Of a DNA stretch of 64,000 nucleotides, positions 17,763 to 26,843 are shown in pieces. How positions within the stretch are numbered: the stretch's first letter is position 1; the number at the start of each line of letters is the position of its first letter. The translations under genes were made by a program, and so were the position numbers. The notes below the pieces were generated by a model, which worked only from the letters and a program-made list of their open reading frames with translations, made no database searches and was not told the DNA's origin. Location of the stretch: the NCBI GenBank assembly GCA_910574805.1, contig CAJTCV010000004.1, positions 493 to 64,492 on the forward strand, in the 5' to 3' direction. Source of the DNA: Lachnospiraceae bacterium. GTDB taxonomy: Bacteria; Bacillota; Clostridia; Lachnospirales; Lachnospiraceae.

Positions 17763-18944
17763 ATGGAGATCATGTCCAGAATTAAAGATTATAGAATTAA
17801 CAGTATTAATTTGTATGTAGAAACCACTTTTGGAGAGTATTTAAGCTTTGCTGATCAAATAATTAAAAATAATGAACTGCAAAGAAAAAGAGTGAAGACA
17901 TCTAAAAGTGTATATTCACTTTTAAAAGATGACTTAAAAAAGGGCTGTGTGATGCCACCACTTGTTTTGGCGGTAACAAAGACAGACGTAATTGATGCAG
18001 ATGAAATTGATGAGGAGGAATTGTTAGAATATATAAAAGAAAATACGGATGATGTTCTAATTTTAGATGGGCTGCAGAGAACGTATACGCTATTGGATGC
18101 CAGAAGTGAGATGGAAAAAGCAGGTAAAAAAAAGATGCAACAGTTTCTTGGATATTCATTACGCCTTGAAATATATGTGGAGATTAACAGATTTGGAGTT
18201 TTGTACCGAATGCTGACGCTTAACACAGGGCAAACGCCTATGTCTTTGAGACATCAATTAGAGATGCTGTATAGCGATATGCTGGATACAGAGATTGAAG
18301 GAGTAATACTGATACCGGATAATGAAGGAAAAGCAGATCCTGATGAAGGAGAATTTGTATTTAAGAATGCAGTGGAAGGTTTTAATTCTTATATGGGTCG
18401 TAATGAACTTCCAATTGACAGACAGGATTTATTAGATAATATTAAAATGATGGAAAATATGTCTGAAGAAAATGTTACGGATGATTTATTTAAGGAGTTT
18501 TTAGAAGGATATATTAAAGTATTTAATGCATTGCGAAAAATAACAAATGAATATGTTCTGATCAAAGAAGATGCACAGGAGTATGAGATTAGTGAGTCTC
18601 CGTTTGGAAAGAAGGTAAGTAAGGTGTTCTCTACTTCACAGGCTTTGACAGGATATGGAGCTGCAATTGGGAAAATGAAGGATAATGGGGTAATCACGGA
18701 TATCAAAGACATTACGGGCATGCTGCGCAGGCTAATCCAGAAGAATGATGGATACGAGTGGTTTTTAGAGATGCTGCTTAAATTTGACAGGATAAAGGAA
18801 TCTTCTAAGAAAATAGGAAATGCGCAAAGAATGTTTTTTCATTATTTTTTCAGAGAATTGTTTAATAAAGAAAGTGACTCCTATCTGGACCTTGAGGAGG
18901 CTGTGGAAAATGGGTACAAAAAATATAACAGTCAGGTAAATTAG
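17763..18944 (+). CDS. DGQHR/DUF262-like protein of unknown function, partner of the HEPN gene
   Basis: A 393-residue protein in markedly AT-rich sequence. Its layout resembles the ParB-like DGQHR/DndB and DUF262 proteins: a basic stretch LQRKRVKTSK, then MPPLVLAV (64-71), then LDGLQRTYTLLDA with D102-G-L-Q-R106, then LNTGQTPMSLRHQ. Proteins of this fold act as DNA-sensing or nuclease subunits in several modification-linked defence systems; no catalytic claim is made here. The start at 17763 follows AAGAGGA; an alternative ATG at 17772 is also plausible. Its stop is immediately followed by the ATG of the HEPN gene, so the two are very likely coupled. I do not recognise an exact family. Confidence 0.6.
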   Translation: MEIMSRIKDYRINSINLYVETTFGEYLSFADQIIKNNELQRKRVKTSKSVYSLLKDDLKKGCVMPPLVLAVTKTDVIDADEIDEEELLEYIKENTDDVLILDGLQRTYTLLDARSEMEKAGKKKMQQFLGYSLRLEIYVEINRFGVLYRMLTLNTGQTPMSLRHQLEMLYSDMLDTEIEGVILIPDNEGKADPDEGEFVFKNAVEGFNSYMGRNELPIDRQDLLDNIKMMENMSEENVTDDLFKEFLEGYIKVFNALRKITNEYVLIKEDAQEYEISESPFGKKVSKVFSTSQALTGYGAAIGKMKDNGVITDIKDITGMLRRLIQKNDGYEWFLEMLLKFDRIKESSKKIGNAQRMFFHYFFRELFNKESDSYLDLEEAVENGYKKYNSQVN

Positions 18945-20027
18945 ATGCTTATTAAATACAATGAAACAGGAGAGATAGTTACTTCCTGGAAGTACAACAA
19001 AGGCAACAATGTATTTGAAATTTTTTCAAATGATAAAGAAAAAATTAGCGAGTATGATCCGGTACTTGTTTTAGATGCAGAATACAACCCTGATAATTTT
19101 AAACTGGTTATGTTATACAATAAAAGGGAAGACTGTACGGAAAACAGTATCTATCAGGTGCTGGTAAAAAATCAAAGAATTGGATGGATTTTTCCGGTAC
19201 AGGCCCTGTTATCGAGGGATCATGATTACGCAAAGAACAGCTTTTTCTTAAAATATGCGTATGTGGCAATATGTCTTCTTCTGGAACAGATAGAAGATAA
19301 AAACAGGGGGGCTTTTGATGGGGCTTTTTATCTTGAAGATTTTTATGAGAGTTCTGACAACGTTTTAGTTTTAGATAACGATAACTGCAGTAAAATTCAG
19401 GACTTTAATTTAGATGATTATGTGGTTAGTCTATACAAAAATGGGTATTCGTTTACAGGTCAGGGCAATCTATACTCAGAAATTGATCTGCCCGATAAGG
19501 CAATAAAGTTGTTAGCACAATCAAAAGAATTAAGTGGTATACCATATATTGTTGAGTTATTTAAAAAACAAATACCAGCAGAACGCGAAGCGTTTGCCAT
19601 GTTCTATACATATTATCAGGTTATAGAAATACTAATATCTGTTGTTTTTGAAATTAAATTTAAACAAATATTGGTTGATTTGAATGAAGATGCGGATAAC
19701 TTATTTGACAAGCGTGAAGAATTAAACGATATTGCTTCCGAAAAGAACAGAATTAAATGGTTATTTTCAAATTATGTAAATATAAGAACAGATAAGAAAA
19801 ATGCATTAAGTCATGCCTGTGTGGAATTGCTTAGCAGCTGTGGAAAAAGATCATCCCAAAAGGTAGCGGAGGACCTTTATCAGGTACGTTGTCTTCTGGT
19901 TCACAAATTGTATATTTTAAATGATGCGGGAAGAGTTATTCTCCAAAGATTAAATCATTTGTTTTTGGATGTGTTGATTGACATTATACTGTCATTTGAT
20001 GCATCCAGAGTAGATATGGAATCATAA
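18945..20027 (+). CDS. HEPN-like protein with R-x4-H motif (putative RNase/toxin)
   Basis: A 360-residue protein. The N-terminal 200 residues are unrecognised. The C-terminal 140 residues are all-helical and end with LYQVRCLLVHKLYIL, in which R315 and H320 form the R-x4-H motif typical of HEPN RNases. An earlier helix, FYTYYQVIEILIS, resembles the first HEPN helix of ApeA-like proteins. The ATG abuts the stop of the preceding gene with only weak Shine-Dalgarno sequence, so translation probably depends on coupling. It is AT-rich like its partner. A toxin or abortive-infection effector controlled by the DGQHR-like protein is a reasonable hypothesis; cleavage activity is inferred only from the motif. 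Confidence 0.62.
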   Translation: MLIKYNETGEIVTSWKYNKGNNVFEIFSNDKEKISEYDPVLVLDAEYNPDNFKLVMLYNKREDCTENSIYQVLVKNQRIGWIFPVQALLSRDHDYAKNSFFLKYAYVAICLLLEQIEDKNRGAFDGAFYLEDFYESSDNVLVLDNDNCSKIQDFNLDDYVVSLYKNGYSFTGQGNLYSEIDLPDKAIKLLAQSKELSGIPYIVELFKKQIPAEREAFAMFYTYYQVIEILISVVFEIKFKQILVDLNEDADNLFDKREELNDIASEKNRIKWLFSNYVNIRTDKKNALSHACVELLSSCGKRSSQKVAEDLYQVRCLLVHKLYILNDAGRVILQRLNHLFLDVLIDIILSFDASRVDMES

Positions 20028-20113
20028 TTTTGTAGTGTGGATGCAGCAGAAATGGGAAGCAAATAATACTTTTGTAATGGATCTTTGCTAAGGAGGGAGA
20101 AGGTAAGAGAAAA

Positions 20114-23041
20114 ATGAACAACCAAACAATCGAAAAAATAAAACAAGGACAAGAGACCGCCTTCATCAATCATACAACTCTCTCAAATCTTGCGTATAAG
20201 CCACAATTTATCTCCAATAATTATCGGGAAGGGCGGAAAGTTTTATCTTCTATTGAGGATGAGCTTTTATCCTGCGAACAGTTTTCTATTAGTGTGGGGT
20301 TTATTACCATGAGCGGAATTACGCCGCTTTTGCAGACGCTGAAGGAGTTGGAAAACAAGGGGATACCGGGGCGTATTTTGACCACAGATTATCTGACTTT
20401 TAGTGAACCTAAGGCGTTGGACAAGCTGGCTCAGTTGAAAAATATAGAGCTTAAGATGTATTGTGCTAATGAGGCAGGAGAAGGGTTTCATACAAAAGGA
20501 TATATTTTCAAGTCTGACGAAATTTACCGAATGATTGTGGGTAGCTCGAATATGACGCTTAGCGCATTGACGCGAAATAAAGAATGGAATACGAAAATTA
20601 TTTCGACGGTTCAGGGTGAATATGCGCTGCAGATGGTTGGGGAATTTCAGCAGCTATGGGATTCTGAGTTTTCGAAAAATTACGAGGAATTTATCCGGAG
20701 CTATCGGACCACCTATGAGGTAGTTAAGAAACAAAAAGCCATTGCCAGACAAGAAAAAATTCCATCCGTAGAACAATATCGTTTGAAGCCCAATAAAATG
20801 CAGGTAGGATTTATTGAAAGCCTGCAGAAGATTCGTCAGGCTGGGGAGCAGCGGGCACTTTTGATTTCGGCAACAGGCACAGGAAAAACCTATGCATCTG
20901 CTTTTGCATTGAGGGAAGCAGACCCTAAACGTGTCTTGTTTTTGGTACATAGAGAGCAGATTGCAAAACAGGCAATCGAAAGCTTTCGCCGGGTATTTGG
21001 AAGAACAAAAACCTTCGGACTGCTTTCTGGAAATTCCAAAAGGTACGATGAAGAGTATCTATTTGCCACCATGCAGATGATGGCGAAAGAGGAGACGCTT
21101 TCTAGATATCAAAAGACGGAGTTTGATGTCATTATTATTGACGAAGTACATCGGGCAGGCGCATCCAGCTATCAAAGAATCATGGGATATTTTGAACCGC
21201 AGTTTTGGCTTGGAATGACTGCAAGCCCGGAGAGAACGGATGGATTTGATATCTATCATTTGTTTGACCATAACATTGCTTACGAAATCCGGCTTCAACA
21301 GGCGTTAGAAGAAGATTTGTTATGTCCATTTCATTATTTTGGTATTACAGAGATGGAGGTTGATGGAGAGGTTTTTGATGATACCATAGGTATGAGAAAT
21401 TTTTCCTATTTGATCTGCGATGAGCGGGTGGAGTATATTCTGGAAAAAGCGAAGTATTATGGATATAGCGGAGATCGTGTAAAAGGTTTGATGTTTTGCA
21501 GCAGAAAAGAAGAGGCAAAAGAGCTGTCCAGAAAATTTAATGAAAAAGGTTATCAGACGGCATTTTTATGCGGAGAGCACTCTCAGGAAGAGCGAGAACG
21601 CTGTATAGAACGTTTGACATCCGACGATAGTACGGATTATTTAGATTATATTTTTACAATTGATATTTTTAATGAAGGGGTAGATATTCCGGAGATCAAT
21701 CAGGTTATTATGCTTCGTCCGACAGAAAGTCCTGTTGTATTTATTCAACAGCTGGGGCGAGGATTGCGAAAGGCAGACAGGAAAAAATATGTAGTGATTC
21801 TGGATTTTATTGGCAACTACATGAATAATTTTATGATTCCGGTTGCATTGTCAGGAGATCGTTCTTACAATAAGGATAATATGCGTAAATATGTGTCTGG
21901 CGGGACAAAAATTATACCGGGCAGTTCCAGCATTCATTTTGATGAAATCGCCAGAAAAAGAATCTATACTTCCATTGATTTGGCAAAAACCAATGATATG
22001 AAGCTGCTTCGGGATTCTTACAAAAATTTGAAATATAAGCTGGGGAGAATTCCATCGATCCAGGATTTTGGAGAGCATGGCTCTATCGACGTTAATAAAA
22101 TTTTCGAAAAATGTGGCTCTTATTATGCATTTTTGGTAAAATATGAGAAAGAATATTCCATCCGGCTGTCTCCGGATGAAGAACAGATGATCGAATATTT
22201 ATCCAGAAAAGTGGTAAAAGGGAAACGCGTCCATGAGCTGGAGGTGTTGAGAGGGTTGATTCGTCAGCAGAACAGAATACTGAATTATTGGCGGGGAAGA
22301 ATGAAGCAATTATATGAGATACAGCCCTCTGAAAAAGAAGAAGAGTCCGTTATTTTAAATTTGACCAATGAATTTCCCAAAGAAGAGGAAAAGAAAAAGT
22401 TTAAAAACTGTATTTTTCTTCAAAAGGATGGATATGAAGAATATCGAATTGCGCCAGAGTTCCAGAAGTTATTGGCAAATCCGGAGTTTTTCCAGATGGT
22501 AGATGAGCTGTTAGACTATGGGATTTGTCAGTATGAGGAAAATTATGCCGACCGCTATAAAGAAACGAATTTCCAGTTGTATCAGAAATATACTTATGAG
22601 GATGTGTGCCGCCTTTTAAATTGGAAGAAAAATATGAATGCGCAGAATATCGGCGGTTATTTTTATGATATAGAGACAAAAACGCTGCCAGTCTTTATCA
22701 ACTATGAAAAGGCAGAGGATGCGATTGCATATGAAGACCGTTTTGTTTCTTCCAGCGAGTTGATTGCATTGTCAAAACATCCAAGAAAGATTACTTCCAG
22801 TGATGCGGAACGAATCTATAAAAAAGGAATTGAAAATGCAGATAATAAAATCTATCTGTTTGTCCGAAAGAACAAAGATGATAAAGAGGCAAAAGAATTT
22901 TATTTCTTAGGAGAGATTTTTGCGGTTGGCGAACCGTTTCCAATCCATATGGAGACAACCAATGACGATGCTTTTGAGATTACATACCATCTGGATGTGC
23001 CTGTACGGGAAGATATTTATGACTATATCAGAGGAGAATAA
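20114..23041 (+). CDS. DEAD/DEAH helicase with N-terminal PLD-like and C-terminal DUF3427 domains
   Basis: A 975-residue protein. Residues 35-190 look like a phospholipase D-type domain (H126-x-K128, then GSSNMT at 143-148). Residues 225-600 are a superfamily 2 helicase: Walker A ATGTGKT (253-259), DEVH (343-346), GMTASPERTD, and motif VI QQLGRGLRKADRK. The C-terminal 370 residues fit DUF3427. Proteins with this order are scattered in bacterial genomes and are suspected restriction or defence factors. AAGG lies ten bases upstream of the ATG. It is AT-rich like the two genes before it, and the base composition changes sharply at its stop. The Nudix gene follows after three bases. Confidence 0.88.
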   Translation: MNNQTIEKIKQGQETAFINHTTLSNLAYKPQFISNNYREGRKVLSSIEDELLSCEQFSISVGFITMSGITPLLQTLKELENKGIPGRILTTDYLTFSEPKALDKLAQLKNIELKMYCANEAGEGFHTKGYIFKSDEIYRMIVGSSNMTLSALTRNKEWNTKIISTVQGEYALQMVGEFQQLWDSEFSKNYEEFIRSYRTTYEVVKKQKAIARQEKIPSVEQYRLKPNKMQVGFIESLQKIRQAGEQRALLISATGTGKTYASAFALREADPKRVLFLVHREQIAKQAIESFRRVFGRTKTFGLLSGNSKRYDEEYLFATMQMMAKEETLSRYQKTEFDVIIIDEVHRAGASSYQRIMGYFEPQFWLGMTASPERTDGFDIYHLFDHNIAYEIRLQQALEEDLLCPFHYFGITEMEVDGEVFDDTIGMRNFSYLICDERVEYILEKAKYYGYSGDRVKGLMFCSRKEEAKELSRKFNEKGYQTAFLCGEHSQEERERCIERLTSDDSTDYLDYIFTIDIFNEGVDIPEINQVIMLRPTESPVVFIQQLGRGLRKADRKKYVVILDFIGNYMNNFMIPVALSGDRSYNKDNMRKYVSGGTKIIPGSSSIHFDEIARKRIYTSIDLAKTNDMKLLRDSYKNLKYKLGRIPSIQDFGEHGSIDVNKIFEKCGSYYAFLVKYEKEYSIRLSPDEEQMIEYLSRKVVKGKRVHELEVLRGLIRQQNRILNYWRGRMKQLYEIQPSEKEEESVILNLTNEFPKEEEKKKFKNCIFLQKDGYEEYRIAPEFQKLLANPEFFQMVDELLDYGICQYEENYADRYKETNFQLYQKYTYEDVCRLLNWKKNMNAQNIGGYFYDIETKTLPVFINYEKAEDAIAYEDRFVSSSELIALSKHPRKITSSDAERIYKKGIENADNKIYLFVRKNKDDKEAKEFYFLGEIFAVGEPFPIHMETTNDDAFEITYHLDVPVREDIYDYIRGE

Positions 23042-23044
23042 AAT

Positions 23045-23431
23045 ATGAAAACCATAGAAGTTGTCGCCGCCATTATCACCCACAACGACCAGATCTTTGC
23101 CACTCAGCGCGGGTACGGCGAGTTCAAGGACGGCTGGGAGTTTCCCGGAGGAAAGATGGAGCCGGGAGAGACGCCGCAGCAGGCACTGGTGCGGGAGATC
23201 CGGGAAGAACTGGACACCGAGATCGAGGTAGGAAGCCTGGTGGAGACGGTAGAATATGATTATCCGAACTTCCACCTGACCATGCACTGTTTTCTGTGTA
23301 CGATCCGCTCCGGTGAACTGGTGTTAAAAGAACACGAAGCGGCGAAGTGGCTGACCAGAGCGGAACTGGACAGTGTGGACTGGCTGCCGGCGGATGTGAA
23401 GGTTGTGGAGAAGTTGAAGGCTCTCGTATGA
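23045..23431 (+). CDS. Nudix hydrolase, MutT-like (deoxy)nucleoside triphosphate pyrophosphohydrolase
   Basis: A 128-residue single-domain Nudix protein with the Nudix box GGKMEPGETPQQALVREI followed by REELD, and MutT-like flanks. The likely role is removal of oxidised or unusual dNTPs. It follows the DUF3427 helicase by three bases, which suggests one message, but its GC-rich codon use matches the chromosome rather than the AT-rich helicase. From memory this pairing recurs in other bacteria, so a functional link is possible but not shown here. Confidence 0.9.
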   Translation: MKTIEVVAAIITHNDQIFATQRGYGEFKDGWEFPGGKMEPGETPQQALVREIREELDTEIEVGSLVETVEYDYPNFHLTMHCFLCTIRSGELVLKEHEAAKWLTRAELDSVDWLPADVKVVEKLKALV

Positions 23432-23450
23432 TAACGAAGAACTGCAGTTC
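23403..23450 (+). promoter_or_regulatory. Putative promoter with LexA (SOS)-type box before the MmcQ/TerB operon
   Basis: TTGTGG (23403-23408) and TATGAT (23427-23432) with an 18-base spacer overlap the end of the Nudix gene. The perfect 12-bp palindrome GAACTGCAGTTC (23439-23450) matches the Gram-positive LexA consensus GAAC-N4-GTTC and would lie at the transcription start. One such match is expected by chance in about 64 kb, so the support is its position. Confidence 0.45.
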
Positions 23451-23492
23451 GAAGCGCTGTAATGAGAAAAAAGGAAGAAGAAGGGAAAACCC

Positions 23493-23825
23493 ATGAAAAC
23501 CAGAAAACAGGCGATCACCTACTGCCTCACCTTCCCTTACACCTATGAGGATTATCCTTTCCATGATTCCAACTGGACCTGCATGCGGATCCGGACCACC
23601 AACCGGATCTTTGCCTGGATCTATGAGCGGGACGGACATATCTGGGTCAATGTGAAATGCGATCCCCAGTGGAGGGATCTGTGGCGGAAAACCTATGAGT
23701 CGGTGGTGCCGGGCTACCATATGAATAAGAAGCACTGGAACTCTTTGATCCTGGACGGGAAGATCCCGGAGGATGACATCCGGCGGATGATTGCGGAGAG
23801 TTATGATCTGTGCGCGGAAAAATAA
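23493..23825 (+). CDS. MmcQ/YjbR family protein
   Basis: A 110-residue protein of the MmcQ/YjbR (DUF419) family, a small fold related to double-wing DNA-binding proteins. Matching segments: CLTFPYTYEDYPFH, IWVNVKCDPQ, VVPGYHMNKKHWNSL. The family has no settled function. It is preceded by GGAAGAAGAAGGG and followed after seven bases by the TerB-domain gene, so it may be the first gene of that operon or an unrelated gene that shares the message. Confidence 0.88.
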   Translation: MKTRKQAITYCLTFPYTYEDYPFHDSNWTCMRIRTTNRIFAWIYERDGHIWVNVKCDPQWRDLWRKTYESVVPGYHMNKKHWNSLILDGKIPEDDIRRMIAESYDLCAEK

Positions 23826-23832
23826 GGAAGAG

Positions 23833-25509
23833 ATGGGATTGGACGAAAAGGCTTTGAATCTGAAGCAGATCTATAAGCTGAAGCTGACGCCGGAACGGAA
23901 GGTGGAGGCATTTCGGAGATTTGTGATCAAATTAAAGCAGCAGAAAAGCTATGGAAGAGATCTGAATTACCGGGATTATTTTCAGGTGGATGTGTCGTTG
24001 TTTCGGGAAGAGGCGCTGTATATGAAGGACCTGGATGCGGAAGCGGATACGGGTATCCGGCTTACAAAAGAGATCCGCTGTCTGGAAGAGATGACAGATG
24101 AGCAGATCCTGTGCTATTATACGCTGGTGAAGTGTTTCCGGAATAATGTCATGGAACGGGTAAGCATGGCGTATGCCAGATATTACATGCTGGAAGTGGT
24201 GAATCTGATCTACCAGGAGACGCCGGAAGAGGCGTATAAGGTACTGTTTTCCTTCTGGGATGCTCTGAACGGGAAAAAGAAAGTAAGCGCCGAATGTACG
24301 GAATATTTCTATCAGATCTGCCAGCTTTTCATGCTGGCCCATCAGGAACTGATGCCGGATATGGTCCGGGAGCTGGAGGCCAGGAGCGGCAGGGACTGGA
24401 CCGGTCAGTTGTTTGTTCAGGTGGAGCAGGGGGACTACAGAGAGGCGGCACGGTTTGTACAGCAGAATGCCCGCCTGCTGAAAACGGAAGAGATCCAGTC
24501 GGATGCGCAGTATGTCCGGTATACCTGGTCGGCTATGCCGTATGTGTTCCGGGCGCTGGAGGAGAAGCTTTCAGACTATGGTTTCCGGCATGTGATCATG
24601 AATGGTTTCTATGCGTCCGTATATATCGGAGATTACCCGGTGAAAAATGCATCCGGTAACAGGCGAAAACAGGTGGCCATGTCCAAATATTTGTACTATG
24701 AGTATCAGGAGTATTCGGATTACTGGAGATTCTGGTATTATGCACTGTGTGAAAGTGTGCAGGATCTTCTGAATGTGATCCGTCAGTATACGCGGGCCTG
24801 TGTTCGGCAGCATCTGAGGCTGTCCGGCGGCAAATGTACGGCGGTCAGATTGCTGAAGAAGAATTATATGGGCGATACAGAGCAGCTGCAGGATGTGGAA
24901 CACCTGAAAGAAATGGCAGCGGATCCGCGGTTTGAAGCTGCGGTGCAGGAGGGCGTGTGTACGTTTCTGCGGGAACATGAGATCCCGCTTCCGGAGCGCA
25001 AAAGGAGAAAAAGAGTACCGCGGGAGCCGCAGAATATGGACTATGGAGAGACGACTCCGGCCCCGGTGGTGGATGCGGATAAGCTGAGACAGGCGCGTGA
25101 GGATGCGGATTTGGTCCTTGACATGCTGAGCGAAGGGGAAATTGGCTATGAAGAGGCCAGTCTGCAGGAGCCGGAAGCCGGCGTGTCTGGAATAGCGGGG
25201 AGGGCAGATCTTCCGGAGCGGGTATATGATGCGCCCGGGGCAGCAGAGACTGCCGTTTCTTCCGGAACGGACCTTCTGCTGACCCCGGAAGAACGGGAGT
25301 ATCTGCGTGCGCTGAGGACGGGTGACGGAAAAGCGGCCGCAAAGCAGGCGGACACTCTGCAGATGCCGGAAAATATCATGATCAGGCGGATCAATGAAAA
25401 AGCGCTGGAGTCTCTGGGCGACGTCCTTCTGGAGCGGTTCGGCGGACAGGTCTGTATCATCGAAGACTATAAGGAAGAAATGGACAGGATACTGGGGGAG
25501 AGACCGTGA
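23833..25509 (+). CDS. TerB_N/TerB_C domain protein
   Basis: A 558-residue protein. The N-terminal part (about 20-250) resembles TerB_N, with a helix pair around YARYYMLEVVNLIY. The middle contains EYQEYSDYWRFWYYAL. The C-terminus (about 455-555) matches TerB_C: LTPEEREYLRALRTGD, then RRINEKALESLGDVLLE and IIEDYKEEMDRIL. TerB-type domains are thought to bind metal ions and act as stress or defence scaffolds. The start at 23833 is supported by AAGGA; the earlier in-frame ATG at 23791 lies inside mmcQ. It shares one base with the BrxD-like gene and clearly belongs to a three-gene operon with it and the helicase. Confidence 0.75.
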   Translation: MGLDEKALNLKQIYKLKLTPERKVEAFRRFVIKLKQQKSYGRDLNYRDYFQVDVSLFREEALYMKDLDAEADTGIRLTKEIRCLEEMTDEQILCYYTLVKCFRNNVMERVSMAYARYYMLEVVNLIYQETPEEAYKVLFSFWDALNGKKKVSAECTEYFYQICQLFMLAHQELMPDMVRELEARSGRDWTGQLFVQVEQGDYREAARFVQQNARLLKTEEIQSDAQYVRYTWSAMPYVFRALEEKLSDYGFRHVIMNGFYASVYIGDYPVKNASGNRRKQVAMSKYLYYEYQEYSDYWRFWYYALCESVQDLLNVIRQYTRACVRQHLRLSGGKCTAVRLLKKNYMGDTEQLQDVEHLKEMAADPRFEAAVQEGVCTFLREHEIPLPERKRRKRVPREPQNMDYGETTPAPVVDADKLRQAREDADLVLDMLSEGEIGYEEASLQEPEAGVSGIAGRADLPERVYDAPGAAETAVSSGTDLLLTPEEREYLRALRTGDGKAAAKQADTLQMPENIMIRRINEKALESLGDVLLERFGGQVCIIEDYKEEMDRILGERP

Positions 25510-26843
25510 TGGAATACAGGATCAATAAAAGGATCGCGAAGACGGTGCTGCATGCGCTGGCCGGCGGGACAGTTCCGGATAATGGGCTGCAGTATATTGC
25601 CGTGGGACGTAAGGATGAGGTGGCTGCCATTACGCAGGATATGACGCAGGTGGCGGAGGGTTATTCCACGTTTCGGCTTCTGGAAGGCGCCTACGGGACC
25701 GGCAAAAGCTTTATGGCGAAGCTGGTGAAAAATGAAGCGCTTCTGCGGGGATTTGTGGTGATGGAATGCGAGCTGGCGCCGGAGAGGAAGCTGTGCGGCA
25801 CCAGGAGAGAGGGGCTGGAGACCTACCGGTGCCTGCTGGCACGCATGAGCACCCGGACCTGTCCCGGTGGCAACGCGCTGGAGGAGGTGCTGGACACCTG
25901 GCTCTATGACTGCCAGGAGCATGCCAGAGAAAAAGGACTGACGGATCCGGAGGAGCTGGCGGAAGAGGTGCTGGCATCCGGACTGCCGCTTAAGAAGAAG
26001 CTGGAAGCGCTGCCCCACGGATTTGATTTTTATGAAGTGTTCCGGCAGTATATCAGGAGTTATTTAAGAGGGGATCAGGGTCAGAAGGACTGTGCGCTCC
26101 GCTGGATGCGTGGGGAGTACCGGAACCGGACAGAGGCAAAGGCGGCCCTGAAGGTCAATGCGGTCATCGGGGACGGGGACTGGTTTTCCTATCTGAAGCT
26201 GTGGGCTGTTCTGGTACGGGAGATTGGATACGCCGGGATCTATGTGCTCCTGGATGAGCTGACGCAGATCACCAGAAATATCGTAAGCTCCATCACCAGA
26301 GAGCATAATTTTGAACGGCTGTTGTCCATGTACAATGACTGCTACGGCAATGAGGCCAGATATATGGGAATCATTCTGTGCGGGATTCCGTCCTCGATTC
26401 ATGACAGGAAGAGGGGCATCTTTTCCTATGAGGCGCTGAAGAGCCGTCTGTCCAATTCTGCGCTGCAGGGAGACGAGATCTACCATGCGCCCATCATCCG
26501 ACTTACAATGCTTACAGCCGAGGAATTTGTAACACTTCTGGAACGGCTGGAGGATATGCATGCCATACTGAATGACCGGGAGCGGTATTTTACGGAGGAA
26601 GAGCGGATTTTGTTTGTCAATTATGAATATCGGCGGATCGCGGCGACAGATCATCTGACTCCAAGGGAATTTATCCGGGATTTTCTGACGATTCTGGATT
26701 TGAAGAGCACTGTGCGGGCAGGAGACGGCATGAAGGATTTCCTGAGCGGTCAGAAGAAGATGACGATGACCGGGTCCATGATTGGTGCACAGGATGCGGA
26801 GCCGCCGGAGATCTCCGGAAAATATGAAGGATTTACACTATGA
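25509..26843 (+). CDS. BrxD-like (DUF2791) ATP-binding protein
   Basis: A 444-residue AAA-type ATPase with Walker A EGAYGTGKSF (K66-S67) and Walker B YVLLDELTQI (D249-E250), starting MEYRINKRIAKTVL as usual for this family. DUF2791 proteins are the BrxD subunit of type 2 BREX phage defence and occur in related modules. The ATG at 25509 shares a base with the preceding stop and is preceded by GGGGGAGA. It overlaps the helicase gene by four bases (ATGA). None of the BREX methyltransferase, PglZ or BrxC genes is present in the window. Confidence 0.85.
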   Translation: MEYRINKRIAKTVLHALAGGTVPDNGLQYIAVGRKDEVAAITQDMTQVAEGYSTFRLLEGAYGTGKSFMAKLVKNEALLRGFVVMECELAPERKLCGTRREGLETYRCLLARMSTRTCPGGNALEEVLDTWLYDCQEHAREKGLTDPEELAEEVLASGLPLKKKLEALPHGFDFYEVFRQYIRSYLRGDQGQKDCALRWMRGEYRNRTEAKAALKVNAVIGDGDWFSYLKLWAVLVREIGYAGIYVLLDELTQITRNIVSSITREHNFERLLSMYNDCYGNEARYMGIILCGIPSSIHDRKRGIFSYEALKSRLSNSALQGDEIYHAPIIRLTMLTAEEFVTLLERLEDMHAILNDRERYFTEEERILFVNYEYRRIAATDHLTPREFIRDFLTILDLKSTVRAGDGMKDFLSGQKKMTMTGSMIGAQDAEPPEISGKYEGFTL

